A DNA stretch of 64,000 bases from Metallyticus violacea (Eukaryota > Arthropoda > Insecta > Mantodea > Metallyticidae), in NCBI GenBank assembly GCA_030762175.1, contig CM060842.1, positions 64,589,501-64,653,500 of the forward strand, in the 5' to 3' direction. The position numbers were made by a program, and so were the translations under genes. Shown piece by piece: positions 1-11,850 of the stretch. Each line of letters opens with the position of its first letter. Position 1 is the first letter of the stretch. The notes below the pieces were generated by a model. That model was not told the DNA's origin and made no database searches. It was given only the letters and a program-made list of their open reading frames with translations.

Positions 1-895
1 GATAGACTTAGCTACGTCGAATAAAAACTTAGCCGCCGCGAATAGAACTTGGAAATTAAACTGAGTACTGTATATGTCGCGGTGTATATCTTACAACTGA
101 GTGCCACGTCGGAATTCGAATAACAAGTGCCTCTCGCCGCGTGTGAAACTTACAGAAAACTGCTTAGCTGATGTATCGGGACTGCATAACTGATAACTGC
201 TTCTCAGCTGAAAAACTGACTAACTAATTATCAGAACTGCATGCCCGCTTCCGAAGTAGAACTTGTTATCTGCGCCTGAGCCGATTCTGTGAACTACATC
301 CCTCAGCAACGTCGAACTTGTAATGAGTGCTCCAGCGGAACAAACGCTTTCTTATGTATTAAATTAAAATCAAGAATCGTTCGCTTAACGACGCCACGGG
401 GTCACACAGGCGCAGCCCTATCTTTAAAAGTTCAAACATATATTTTCCATTGGCTGATTTAAGTTCACCTGCACACCTGCACACGCGCCATTCGCTATTT
501 TTGAAAGATTAAAATATTTTGTTGACATTAGCTAGTTTAAAGGCTAACAATACAATGTCTGTCGAGATCAAAGCCCCAACAGATTTAAAGGTCATTGAGT
601 TATTAACCCTACAACGGCAGTCCTTTTAAACGTGACACTACACTCTACCCTCAGGTTTCTTCTCTCTTTGAATAGAGTTTTATGGCCTTCTTGGCTTTCC
701 AAATTACCGTAACGGAAAACATAAGATGGTTTCTCTTTTGTCGACGTACAATTCACATGATAGCATTATACCGTTTTATACATATATGACATCTACATAC
801 ATTACTAATTACACTACATGAAATATTATTATAAATAGGTTTTCAACATACATATTATATTATATTTACATTTCAGTAGGGGTAGGCCATAATTC
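1..895 (-). mobile_element. LTR of an LTR retrotransposon, family 1, copy A (cut by window edge)
   Basis: This is one of four copies of a dispersed repeat, all in the same orientation; the others are near 12.55, 22.6 and 41.3 kb. The first bases match copy B from about 12,905, so roughly 330 bp of LTR plus the primer site lie beyond the window edge. The other copies show that it reads on the minus strand: a TATATAAG-type box, then an AATAAA signal, then a tRNA-Lys-like primer site. Similarity to copy B continues to about 895 and then stops, which I take as the outer LTR end. No internal coding region is seen. The family clade (Ty3-type or Bel/Pao) cannot be decided from an LTR. Confidence 0.6.
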
Positions 896-1123
896 ACTGT
901 ACACTGTATTTATCTTGTATGTACTATATTAAGTAATTAATAAATAGATTCATTCTTTCTTCACTGACAATGATAAAAAGTTATAATATTTAAAATAATA
1001 ATAATAATAATAACATCAACAAGAAAGTAAATTAAATGACAAATCCAATAAAGGGAAACTATCTACAGAGGAGGTGGTAAAACACAAAATTTGGTTCTGG
1101 TAGGTTTCACATATGTTACGCCG
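896..1123. other. AT-rich spacer with a short AAT run
   Basis: Between the LTR fragment and the next element I see only AT-rich sequence and a short AAT run near 994-1013. Confidence 0.5.
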
Positions 1124-1637
1124 GGTGATTCAAAAAATATCAACAACGCATAATATGTTGTGCGGGACGGCAAATTGGTCATTTTCAAGAAGATGCCCAT
1201 GTAGGTAAATGCACGGTTTGGGCACTGTGAGGTGTTAAAAGTCAGCGCTTCGGATGTGGTGATGGATGTAATTTCCATATTTTGTCAAGAAACCTTCGCT
1301 AATTCTCATCGTGTATTTAACTACAACGTGGGTTCGAATTGTCGACTTCCAACATGATAACATCGATGGTGTAGAGGTTAGCGCATATGGTCAAAATTTG
1401 TTGTTATTTGCAAGCTGCCAAGTTTTTCACACGCTGCATGAATCCGTGCAATAAGAGACTGTTCTGACGTTACAGAAGTATCGAGACGGTATCGTAGACT
1501 TGCACAACCTGCAGGTGTGGGCGAAAGAAAATCCTAAATCGCAAATAGTCACAGTAATCAACACAGGTTCGGTGTTAAATTCGGGCTACATAACATACTA
1601 AGCATTTTTTGTGTGTTTTTAATCACCTTGTATAACG
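1124..1637 (-). mobile_element. Short TIR DNA transposon remnant with degenerate Tc1/IS630-like transposase C-terminus
   Basis: The left end reads GGGTGATTCAAAAA and the right end, reverse complemented, reads AAGGTGATTAAAAA, giving terminal inverted repeats of about 14 bp. Between them, on the minus strand, a conceptual translation contains SLIARIHAACEKLGSL (about 1,435-1,485). This resembles the C-terminal helix of insect IS630/Tc1-like transposases, in which a RI..AC pattern precedes a terminal cysteine and histidine segment. The catalytic core is missing, so this would be an internally deleted, non-autonomous copy. The family call is an inference from a short degenerate match. Confidence 0.4.
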
Positions 1638-1639
1638 AT

Positions 1640-4490
1640 ATACACCATTTTTTTTAAAAATTAACATATTGTAGGAAATACTTTTGGAGCAGGATTCTAA
1701 TCAAAAGTAAGAAGAGCTGAATGGAACAGATCGATCTGCATTCATATATTATTGCACAGAGCTAGATGCTGTGTCCTCCATCTTTCTCTCTCTCAGACTT
1801 AATGCAATGTTTTTTCTATGCTCTGTCTAGTTTTTTTAACGATGTATTTGATTTACTATTATATATCATTGTATAAAATATCGGTATATGTCTCATTTCG
1901 GCTTAATATTTTTGGTACGTTTTTGATGGATACTCAATAATAACGGTCCGATGCTTTTCTGTTACATTGCCGAACGGAAGATACGTTGTTGTCATGGCAT
2001 TCTAACTAATTTATACTTCAAAACTGGCTTGCACCTCCTACATATTTAATCCCTAATTTGGACGAACACCTTTGCAATAGCGTATCAGTATTTGTGTTGG
2101 CCTTGGGTTGCGATCGAGAGTTAATATTAATTTAAAAATTGAGATTATTAATACGCATGTTCCTTAATAATGTTATGTATTTTAGAATTATTTAGAATAG
2201 CTACCTTAGACGGAATTAGATAGGTTTACAGTTAAAGGCAGGATAGCTGAAATAATTATGAAATACTTATATACAGAAATAAATTTACAGGAAGGAAATA
2301 CAGTAACATTCATGTGAAAAGAATCTTGGGTTTTCCAAGTGTAGAGCATTTTGCAAAGAATTGAAATGGATGACATATGGGAAGCAGAAGAATGTAATGT
2401 TAGGTGCCTTTGGAAAGAGGTAAGATTTAGAATCGAAGATGTTGACAGGCAAGAGATATTTGGTAGCCTGAGTGATAAGAAAATCTGTAAAGCATACCAA
2501 GTTGAGAAACAAGAATAGTAAAGATAAAAATATATAGAATTGCATAGAGAAAGAGTTGCATGAGCTAGAACGGGTTAGTCAATTTAATGGCCCTTAGGTA
2601 TAGCGCATGTCTAATTATTTGTTCCTACATGTGGGGGAAAGGGATAACAGATTTCATTATTTGCTACACTTTGAAGAGACTATTAGACGTAAACAAAAGA
2701 AATGGGATAATATTAAGAATGAGTTATTGTGGAAAAAACATTAAATATAGGAGAAAAAATTACGTACAAATATTACGACAATGTTTTGGAAGATTAAACA
2801 GAAATTGACATTTATGTCTATTAAAAACCTCATCATTTCATTTTTAACAGCATATCGTTCATATTAGCGACATCACAAGCAGTGGCGAATTTGGGCAACT
2901 ATTCGGTCTCTTACAGAAAAATATCTATGACTCTAATGATTAGCCCTGCATTGCTGGAGATTTGATTCCGATTTCAGAGTCTTTCTTGCTTTTATCCTTT
3001 GATATCCTATAAAGGAAATCAATAAAATCTAGATAACGTTGGCAGGTCTAATGGATTAAGAAATATTTAATCAGGGTCGAATCCTATAGAACTTGGTTTC
3101 TGCTTTCAGTGTGTTTATAAACACCGCTTTCGTTTTTCATCTTGTTTTTCATCTTCCCCTGCTCAACGTATCTTAATCTAGGGAAGGCTAGAGTTATGTT
3201 GATAAGGTAAATACGAGTAAAGAGTAGAAGGTAATGCTCGAAAGCCTCTCTTAATTTTTTAATATATGTTGAATCATGGAAATGGAGAAATAGGAACTAT
3301 TTTAGCTCCACTATAAAGATAGCTAATGAGAATAATTCATTAGAAGCGAGCGAGCATCCTGTAGGATATTAGCAACTGCTAATGACTTCTAGACAGACCG
3401 GGTAAGCGAATATTCCTCTCCAAATCGATTTCGGTTCTTGAGGACTGGTGAGAAAAAGGGACTAACTGTGACTGAATAGTGAAATAGCTTATTTCAAAGC
3501 TATGGGGATTAGAAAGAGAGGAGGGGGAGATAATGATACACATTTATATTTGAAAAAAATGTTTATTCTAGAATCAGCATTTAGTTACATTCCTTCATTA
3601 CAATCTCCTGTTAAATTTGACACAGGGATTTAAATAAAAGTAGCAGTTTGTATATTTCTTCAACGAACTTGAAGAGTTGCTTTTCTTATAAGAAACCCTT
3701 CCACCGATTGGTTTTTATATTTTTCGGAAGAGATCGTAACTGCAGTGGTTCATCGCGGGTGAACATGGAGGGTGCCCCAGTACCTCCCACCACCATCATA
3801 TAAGCAGTTTCCTCACAGTGTGATACAGGCTATGCAGATTTAAAAGTAAACATTGGACGAATATTATGTTCTATGGTAGCATGCGGCATAAACAGTCTGG
3901 TCTAAGCTACTGCTTCATTATTACAAACCTTGAAAGCATATGGACTATTAGCACCATGTTCACGTTCCCAGGTTCTCGGTGTAGTTTTTGGATGCTTCAA
4001 CTCTGACTCTTAAAAACTCGCCAACGTTTCATCCAGTGTCAATAAATATGCGACGTTTACCGGTGAAATGTATCAAATAATAAGCACGTAACGGTGTTAT
4101 TTTTTAACTTCATTAAGTAGAATACAGCGAGTCAACAAGCAACACTGTCGGTTGGGTTATTCCTACCTCTACAGTAAACTCCCCCACTTCGCTTAATAAG
4201 TAGCAGGGTAACCTGCACATGTCGCATCTTCCACACTATCATCTCCTCTCCGAAATACGAACATCCAACGTGCCACCGACCAAAATAGCAAGTTTTATTG
4301 CTAAATGCCATAGATTCTTGTGGTATTATTTAGCATTTTTATGTGACCTTAATTTAGTTTCATGCTCGTTGCTCAAACTTAAAAGCAATAACTTTCTTAG
4401 AAACCACTACTTCAGATACTTTTACATCTTCGCCTGTAAGCCTTGCAATATCGGCATGGGTGCAGTGAATACTTGCAGGTCTTTCCTTTC
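1640..4490. other. AT-rich region, nothing identified
   Basis: Only short open frames occur here (under 100 codons). A stretch near 2,340-2,520 gives a weak LINE-like conceptual peptide on the plus strand, too degenerate to annotate. No RNA gene or repeat was recognised. Confidence 0.4.
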
Positions 4491-4507
4491 TGCTGTCAAT
4501 GCTTTAT

Positions 4508-4702
4508 GTTGCAAGTGAGAACGTTATCGAGTTGAAATATAGTCTTCTTGAGAGCTTTGAAAACAGCGTACAGAGAAGAAGAGATAAAATGGCAGAAGAG
4601 TATATAAACAACAAAAATCAAATAAGAGAGAAAATTCAACTACTAGAAATCATACATTCCCCTAGGAAATCCCGGAGAATCGGGGAAAGGCAATATATAT
4701 AA
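4508..4702 (+). pseudogene. 3' end of a LINE ORF2, same family as the copy at 22.1-22.4 kb
   Basis: The open frame ending at the stop at 4,700-4,702 contains KMAEEYINNKNQIREKIQ followed by SPRKSRRIGERQ. The same arrangement (KMAE, then QTREKIQ, then SPRRSERIRERQ) occurs on the minus strand at 22.1-22.35 kb, directly after a DTPEHVSFECP motif typical of the C-terminus of non-LTR retrotransposon polyproteins. The two copies are also clearly alike at the DNA level. Here the upstream reverse transcriptase region is missing and a mariner pseudogene follows within about 30 bp. No function remains. Confidence 0.6.
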
Positions 4703-4721
4703 AAGTAGAGTCAGTGGGAAC

Positions 4722-5345
4722 GAGATAGAAGTTCTGAAAACCATTGTTACAGGAGATGAAACTATGGTCTTCTACTACGATCTCTTGTCCAAAAGAGAGT
4801 CAATGGCGTGGCGTAAACCTGGTGAAGCACCGCCTCTAAAGACCAAGGCCACTTAGTCAACCAAAAAGATCATGGCCACAATCTTTTTGGGCTCTGAAAG
4901 AATTTTCTTCATTGACTTCGAGAGAAGCACCACAGTAAATGGGGAGTACTATGCTGGTCTACTACACACACTACGTGCTTTCATCAAAGAGAAAAGGCGA
5001 GGAAAGATGAGTGGTGATGTGCGCCTTATTCACGACAATGCGCCTGTGCACACAGCTGTTGTTGCTAAGGAAGTAGTGAAGAAATGTGGCTTCAATGAGA
5101 TCGACCATCCACCCTACAGCCCAGATCTAGCTCCCAGTGACTATTTCCTCTTCTCTAAACTCAATAAGGATCTTCGAGGAAAGAAATTTAAGTGTGACGA
5201 AGAAGTGATGGATTTTGCAGACAAGACTTCTGACTACTTGGGGGGGGGAGGATTTAAATGTTATTTCAAAGATGTGAGAAGTGTATTGCAATAAAGGGTA
5301 ACTATATTGAAAAGTGAAATAATAGTTTTGTCTTTATTATACCTA
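4722..5345 (+). pseudogene. mariner transposase pseudogene (D,D34D), C-terminal two thirds
   Basis: Mariner transposases excise and insert short TIR elements at TA sites using a DDE/D nuclease triad. All three aspartates are visible in one frame: TGDET at 4,749-4,763, HDNAPVH at 5,031-5,051 and PDLAPSDYF with the third D at 5,139-5,141. Exactly 34 residues separate the second and third D, the mariner signature. The HPPYSPDLAPSDYFLF block is intact. The N-terminal helix-turn-helix half is absent. An in-frame TAG at 4,854-4,856 splits the frame, and a run of eight G near 5,241 lies in the C-terminal part, so the copy is dead. The following 50 bp may include the 3' TIR, but I could not pair it with a left end. 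It abuts a LINE 3' end. Confidence 0.9.
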
Positions 5346-5350
5346 GAAAA

Positions 5351-5907
5351 TGGTTAGGCCGGGAATTTATGGACCTTCACTTGTATATTCTGGAATCGTG
5401 ATATGGAGATCTCTTCGTGCTCTATACCTGTGCTGATTGGCTGATTCACTTCTTGATTAATGAACACGCGAGGTAACCAGTTCCCCACGTATCGACTCGA
5501 GAGACGCACCCCCCTAAGCTTTCCGTCTGACAATACTGCAAGCATGATGCTCTAAGGGTGCCAGTAACTTTGCAACTTTAAATTAGAAATTTGAATGCGT
5601 CTCTTGGTTGTATACATAGTCCCAGATGTCGTTTGTTAAAAGGGCAGCAGTTTTAATAATCTTTCTTTTAATTTTAATATGTGTGAAGTAAGCTTTTTCC
5701 TCCCTCGAATTTTGTCATATTTGTAGATTGTTATATATTTTAATGTTGTTTTAAAGTCCTATTGTTGTAAGAGTAAATGTGTTATATTGTCATATTTTTA
5801 TATATGTTGTAAGTTTTGCATTTTAATGCATTCATTGTAACTTAGATTATGGTATTTGTTGTCATGCCTGACATTTCATGTAAGTTATTAGATAAATGGA
5901 CCACACA
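5351..5907. other. Spacer, nothing identified
   Basis: A 63-codon minus-strand open frame (5,354-5,545) has no recognisable motif and I treat it as chance. Confidence 0.4.
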
Positions 5908-6235
5908 TGTTGAGAAATGCTTGTGAGGGCTTTATTCTAAACATTCCCATATTAATGTTCATTAAATATGAACATTTGGCAGTTTATATGTAATGTTATA
6001 TCTATTTCGTTCGTTGTATATTTTTGTATTTATTGTATGTGGCCTTTCCATATACTTATGTATAATAAATTAAATTCCATACTACCATTTAATTTATCAA
6101 GCTACCGTATCTTTCTTGTTTATATTGTCTTTGCATTATATCTTAGTGACATATCTTTTACATCTCCTATTTTTGTAAGAGATTACAGATATATTCTCAA
6201 TGTTCTTATCACAAGTAAAAAGTTGTTACTTTTCA
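5908..6235 (+). mobile_element. Possible Copia-type solo LTR
   Basis: The segment starts TGTTGAGAAATG and ends TTACTTTTCA, a TG...CA layout of 328 bp, within the usual size of Copia LTRs. An AATAAA-type signal lies near 6,064. It is followed after three bases by a sequence matching the initiator-tRNA primer-site type of Copia elements (see 6,239-6,250). No second LTR or internal coding region was found, so the rest of the element is lost or very diverged. The LTR limits are inferred from the ends only. Confidence 0.35.
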
Positions 6236-6238
6236 AAA

Positions 6239-6250
6239 TGGTAGCAGAGC
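6239..6250 (+). promoter_or_regulatory. Copia-like primer binding site
   Basis: TGGTAGCAGAGC differs by one base from the TGGTATCAGAGC form widely used by Ty1/copia elements, which pairs with initiator tRNA-Met. Its place just downstream of a TG...CA segment supports the reading, but 12 bp is short. Confidence 0.35.
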
Positions 6251-8879
6251 CATGGTCACAAAGTGGTAACAGAGAACTACAAAGGACATAGCCCTACCTC
6301 AAGTGTTCGTTCCTAATTGACTTAAATAGGCCTGCTTGCTAGTCTGTTTACATTGTGCAGTTCTTACCCTTTCATTTAATTGCTGAATGTCATTACGGTG
6401 TAGAGAATGATCGCTATTGACTCTAGAGAATACTTCTCATCAGTTTCCTGTGCAGTTCTGAGCTTGCAATTCCGACTTTCTCTTGCGACCTTCGGAACGC
6501 TGGTTTCTAAACCCGGGAAGTGCTTCATAGGGTCTTTTCCGCACTAAGCGAAAGCCAATAGTCTCAAGTAATTGTTCCACTTATTTGTTTTCTTAAGCAT
6601 ATCAATCAATGCCTGGGCGTGCGTCTGCGGATCAGCTGCAAATGGGACTTACGGCACCTTAGGATTCATTTATCCTCACACGCGAGTACCAAATAAGCCT
6701 CCATACAGAATAGCATGCTGTAAACTCTGATTCATTTCTACGTGTACGTACTGAATTGGTGCATCAGCAGCCGTTATGAAAACAAATGATGACCACTACG
6801 TGCAGCCATAGTAATAGTTTATTTAGTAACACTCTAGCTAAAGCTCCTAATCCGCACATGCGCATAGCTTAGTCCGCAACGACTGAGCGAGCTATATTGT
6901 TATTTTAGTATTTGCCCTAGGTTGGAGCACTGTAAAGTATAATATGCTGTCGAAGCATGAAATTATATGGCGTGGTAGAAGGAATCTCGGCGTAGATACA
7001 GATTTTCACTTCTGGAGCCCTTTTTAAAAGGTTTAGAGCACGAAGAAAATAGTGCCGTACATTTGTCTTGAAATGGTTTATATGTAAAAAGTGTGTACTT
7101 TTCTTTCACTCTGCTATCTAAAATGAACTGACAGGAAAAGTAACTTAATTAGCAGAATACTCAGTAAGGCTTTATGTATTATTTTTATTATTTCCAGATG
7201 TTTATCATTCCTTTTACTGTTATAATGTAATTAATTTAATGTTTTGCAAAATTTTAAAGCATTTACATATATTATTTTTAATATTGTTGTTAAATAAAGC
7301 TGGTAGAATTTAACCAGTTCTGTTTTTAAGTGTACAATGCGTATCAAAGTTCTTAGGCCGCGCGCCCGGCACTTTTGTTATAGGTGAGCACGTCACTAGT
7401 TGCCGACTACAGTGGCCGTTTAGTAGCGCTAATGCACTCTGTATAAACTAATTCCGTATCATCTTTTTAAGTAAAAGCTTTGGATAATAATTATCTACAT
7501 CCTCTGTTTAGGACTGTTTATTGTCCCTTTCAGCATCATCACCCGATATGTTTTCTGTTGAGAAATGGGATGGATGTTAATGTTTAAGCGGCAGTACCTT
7601 ATTCCACCATGTTTGAGTGATTATGGAAGTTGTATTGTCCTGCCCATAGGGTCTATTAATGCACAGATGAAAGGAACAATTCTTTTCCTTTTAGCGCAAA
7701 ATAAGTGATATAATATTTTACTATCGAGATATGGCGGCTTCAATCAGCAGAAGTGTGCAAGACAACTTTTTTAATTATATATTTTTTTTTCATTTTTGTT
7801 AGAAATAAGGGGAAAATATTTATGAAAGAGTTGTATTGAAGGTTACACACATGTAAAACGGAAATGGAATATTGAAAACAGAGTCACTGGAATTAATGTA
7901 CAGATATCACTGTATAGACAACAATGCATCTTCTACCAAATTATTAAAAATTTACTGCAAATGTTTCTCTTCGGTTGATCAAGGGGCCGCCTAATCTACA
8001 ATCGGCGAAACCAGCAGCCCCATTCAAAAAAACATGTTCTCCAATCTTAATAACTTTATTTGAAGGTGTGGATGATAGAAGTAGAGTTCATACAAAGTGC
8101 ACTGTTCAAAAAGGACAACAGAATGTAAATTACTTTTATGTTGCTTGTTCTTCAAGAGCAGTCTCATGTAGTCCTAAACAAAACTTAACTTTTTGCATAA
8201 CATAATCAATATGGAATTCCTGCATCATTCAGAGAATTTTGTATAGTTGGAGCTGAGTAAATAATATATTGTTATGTCTTGTTTAGAACTGTCAACAATA
8301 CCAGTTGTAATTTGCCATGGCATATGAGTCTCACTAAATAATTATTTTATATAATGTTTAATTTCATTCAAAATGTTGGTTTCTTGAAAATGTTTACATT
8401 AGAGGATATCTGTAATGTATTTCCTGTTTGTAACTTTTCAGTATCAATAGCACTTATAATTACAAGTATATATATTATAGTTTAGGGTGCGTCAGAAAAA
8501 AGAATACTACCAACAGAATGGGAAAAGTGGGCCCTGCAGGAAGAAATGTGTTCTGCTGCTAGGACATCATATGCAAAATCATTTTTAAAAATTTGTCCTA
8601 CCGGTCTATGTAGAAGAGTCTTTCCGAAAGCGCTTTCGCCAACACTTTACTCTGTACGATTAGCCATTTAGTGTCGCCTCTTCCAGAATATATGCGAGTT
8701 AATTTTTTCACATTTTTTTTAAATTAATCCCAGAAATTAAAGCTACAGTAAGATTGGGAGACTGAGTTCACAAGTTCGTATATAAATCTGTCAGGAATAA
8801 ACATTTCATTCGTGTAAACATTAGCGGTAAGTTCAATGTAGTATGCAAAACAGCCATTCACCTATGCTCTTTAACTGTC
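6251..8879. other. AT-rich region, nothing identified
   Basis: Open frames are short and without recognised domains. A GGGTGCGTCAGAAAAAAG sequence near 8,487 resembles the ends of some DNA transposons, but I found no partner. Confidence 0.4.
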
Positions 8880-8880
8880 A

Positions 8881-8932
<52 letters not shown>

Positions 8933-8941
8933 GTAATAATA
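8880..8941. repeat. AAT microsatellite
   Basis: About 20 nearly perfect AAT units with one interruption near the right end. Confidence 0.95.
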
Positions 8942-10060
8942 AAAACTCTATATTCCTTTCGACGCTAATGGCGTACTGTATTCCGAATTAATAATCAGAG
9001 AGGAGTTTTTCATAAAGGAGAACAGTATTTCACAGCTCAAATAACAAATATTGTGTGAATTCGGTTAACCATGGTAATATAACCAAACTTTTCTAGAGAA
9101 AAATGTAAGTATGAGCTTAGTTTTTTCATCACTACAGTCCTGTCCAAGTTCATCCACAAAACCTTTGAATGCTTTAAGGATCATACTGTTAGTTCTTATT
9201 TCACAGTAAATTTTGTAACATTTGATTTTAACAATTTTACAGATCTTTACGAAGATGAATACAAAATTCCTGTTTCTCAATTAAATTTGAGAGAAATTTC
9301 CAAACGATAGGCAATGCTACCGTAAAATTCTTTAAACATGACCCTACTTGAAAGTTTTCCATTGCCTTAAAAATAATTAACATTTCAAGGGTCGAGCAAA
9401 ACACACAAGAATTTTTTCTTAAAACTCATCCTGGTACTTGATAAGCCAACTGTTAACAGAAAACTTACATAGAATCATAACCGCTTTGTAAATACATACA
9501 AATTTTTCCTTCGAAAAGAAACAACTCCTAACAAAAGTCACCTGTTTAACGTCATGGCTGGCCTGTTTGAGAATCGGCTTATTCTGTTTTATTGACTGAA
9601 ATGAGCAACATGCCCAAAAGTATTCAGTCTTAGTTGCAGAAAGATGAAACAAAGTTCAGCGCCTAAGAAGGCTTAATTCCTAATGCTCTTCACAGTGGTC
9701 TCGTTTTAACCCCACACACTCAGCATTTCAGAAAGGTAAGTTTGCCTTGTTATGAATCACACTAAAGCTAAAATAATGACCAACACACCAAAAAGCATAA
9801 TAGAAATAAATGGTGAAGAGATTTAGTATGTAGATGACCAGGCCGTCTCGTTTGACCATAAAATGGAGGAGAGTAGCACAAGCTTGCAAAGCCTTCTGAT
9901 CTCTAAAGTTGATATTGCAAGATGCATCTCTAAACAAGAAACCGAGACTCGAGGCATTCAACTCGTGTGTCTTCCCGGTGCTGATATATGAATGTCAAAC
10001 CTGGTCTCTTACCGACAGCAGCTGAGCATAGCAAAGCAATAAGTCAAAGGAAAATGTATT
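8942..10060. other. AT-rich spacer, nothing identified
   Basis: Two minus-strand open frames of 77 codons each (9,419-9,652 and 9,728-9,961) have no motif I recognise. Confidence 0.4.
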
Positions 10061-10065
10061 TTTTT

Positions 10066-10293
10066 ATTCCTTTTATTTAAGGACGCTCTATAACATCTCA
10101 GGTCACCAGCGTCCCATTTAATTCGGGGCGTGAAACGGCCGACAAATTTTTGCTGAGGTCTCTTCTTTCAGGCTTGAGGTTCTTTTTCATGCCGTAAATG
10201 TACGACACGGGACCCACGGCTTTACTTCCCTTCCGAAGGAAGCCATACTTAGGATTTTTACACCCGAAAAAATCCATTGTTTCTGGCCGGGTA
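10066..10293 (-). mobile_element. SINE family B, 5'-truncated copy
   Basis: Read on the minus strand, this matches the SINE at 45.29-45.54 kb along its body: the TTTTTTCGG segment, AAGGGAAGTAAAGCC, TGGGTCCC, AGAACCTCAAG, AATTTGTCGGC, CTGAGATGTTA and an AAATAAA-type tail. It shares ATGGCTTCCTTCGGAAGGG with the third copy at 52.0 kb. The tRNA-like head with B box is missing or replaced, so this copy should have no internal pol III promoter. Such elements move using LINE enzymes. Confidence 0.75.
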
Positions 10294-10383
10294 AAGGAAA
10301 ATGCAGAGACAGATCCTAGGTATAGCATTGAAAGACACGATCTCCATCACTAGCCTGTAGAAATTACAGAATCAGAAAGCATC

Positions 10384-10600
10384 ATGGACAGAGCTGCAGT
10401 GATAAAATGGAAATGGGAGGGCACTTGGCGAGGTAACAGCAGACAGATAGACGCAGATAACCACCATGTGGAACCCCAACGCAGAACAGGGGACTCCAGG
10501 ACGATCGAGAAGAAGATGGTCAGACACTTTCAAGGAACATCTCGGAGTTCATTGGTCAAACATCGCCCACAATAGAAGTAAGTGAAGTAGAGTCAGAAGA
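10384..10600 (+). pseudogene. LINE ORF2 C-terminal fragment
   Basis: Across two frames the sequence gives KWKWEGTWRG, then RWTTMWNPNAEQGTPGRSRR and RWSDTFKEHLGVHWSNIAHN. This matches the W-W-G-H, GRP-rich, RW.D pattern at the extreme C-terminus of many RTE/Jockey-type LINE polyproteins, just after the thumb region. At least one frameshift separates the halves, so it is dead. An ATAAAACATT stretch soon after the last motif could be the 3' end. The reverse transcriptase domain is not present upstream. Confidence 0.55.
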
Positions 10601-10799
10601 TTCATAAAGGATAAGAATCAATAAAACATTACAGTTTTTTTCAGTATAATCCCTAACTCATGAGGAATAGCTCACGTGATTCACAAAATCAGTTTTTCGC
10701 TCTAGCAGGAGGCCTTAGCCCTTTACAGGACATAATGGGCTCTTTCGCTTCAAGTTTTAGGATAGCTGTCAACAACGCCCCTGCGTTCCGCTAGATCTA

Positions 10800-11360
10800 G
10801 CGGCTGTCAAACAGCCTTCGTTTCTAGGTCGTGCAAAATTCCCATATCACCAGTAATTATGTCTTTGAGGAATGCATTTCCCTCTTGGTACACTTCAGAA
10901 TGTTGTCCGCGACTTCAAGGTAGAATTGTTTTTAATTGCTGCGAATACAGTATGAGCAAGAATTTCGCCGGAAATGCCCAAATCCTCAGAAATAATTGAG
11001 TGAGCAAAAGCGGTACTGATGCAAGCTCAGTAGCATTTCTTACACTTACATCTTTTCTAAAGCATTTCTGCTTGTCGATCGCTACCCTTCATCTTAGAAC
11101 CGGCTAAACCACTGAATATCCGGTGCATCGTGCTCTCAAGTTCACTGAAGCTTCCAATCGTCAAGCTTTTGGTAAAACTTGATGCACACCGCTGGTTCAC
11201 AAGTTCCGTTATTTCAGGTTAAATGAAAATGCGAAACAATATCAGACCTCATAGAAGCGAATTTTACACTTAGCTATGCGCATGCAAGTTCTGTCCTCTC
11301 TGCAGCTATTGGGTTTACTTAGAGATATAAAGGTCGGATACTTTTTGAACATACTGTGGG
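10800..11360 (-). pseudogene. mariner transposase pseudogene, N-terminal half with 5' TIR
   Basis: On the minus strand, conceptual translation gives VCIKFYQKL near 11,190, a WFSRF segment, STSRNA, and FLKDIITGDMG near 10,850. These follow the order of mariner transposases: N-terminal helix-turn-helix, a W..RFK.GR segment, PSTSRN, then the first catalytic aspartate in ITGD. The right end carries a TIR-like sequence (11,330-11,357; GTTCAAAAAGTATCCGACC on the minus strand). Several stops and frameshifts are present. After the first catalytic motif the similarity is lost, so the second and third aspartates are missing. It is a different lineage from the mariner at 4.7 kb. Confidence 0.7.
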
Positions 11361-11595
11361 TGCCTCGCGTAGGTCAGGTTCTTATTAATCATCCGATAGC
11401 CTTCGTTGTTCGTTTTCTATGTACACATTTGAATAAGCTACAACCCTGATAAGCATTGTTCATGGATGCTACATATTCAATAATATGGATACAAAAAGTT
11501 TTATGGTTGACTCGCCCGTGGCTACTGAGGATGGCGGGCCGGCCAGCAACAGAAGGTACTCCTGACGAATCGGATGTAATATTTCCTCAATTGAT

Positions 11596-11850
11596 TCAAG
11601 CTCTTACGATTACCGCACAATTACAATGGAAATAAACACATATTTTATGATAGAAGATGTAAGAAATGTTGTCAGCCAGGCATTTCCGGCTATGTTTAAG
11701 TTCATTTTCATTAATTTTTTGCCAAATCCTAGTAGAGAATTTTACCCGAATCTCAGGATCGCGTGGCAACAACTCGTGAACCATAATGACTTTGCCTGGT
11801 AACCTGTCACGCTGAGTTCATCAAAATTTCTGTTTCCTGTCGGAGTGGAA
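11596..11850 (-). pseudogene. Degenerate DDE transposase fragment
   Basis: The minus-strand frame contains VIMVHELLPRDPEIRVKFST followed by RIWQKINENELK. This fits the linker of insect Tc1/mariner-superfamily transposases, in which LV.EL.P.D...R..FS.W precedes the first catalytic aspartate. No catalytic residue follows in frame. It lies about 240 bp outside the TIR of the 10.8-11.36 kb mariner and is a separate remnant. Confidence 0.4.

Noticed and set aside
2285..2545. Possible LINE C-terminal region on the plus strand (EDVDRQEIFGSLSDKK)
   Set aside because: Similarity too weak and too interrupted to separate from chance.
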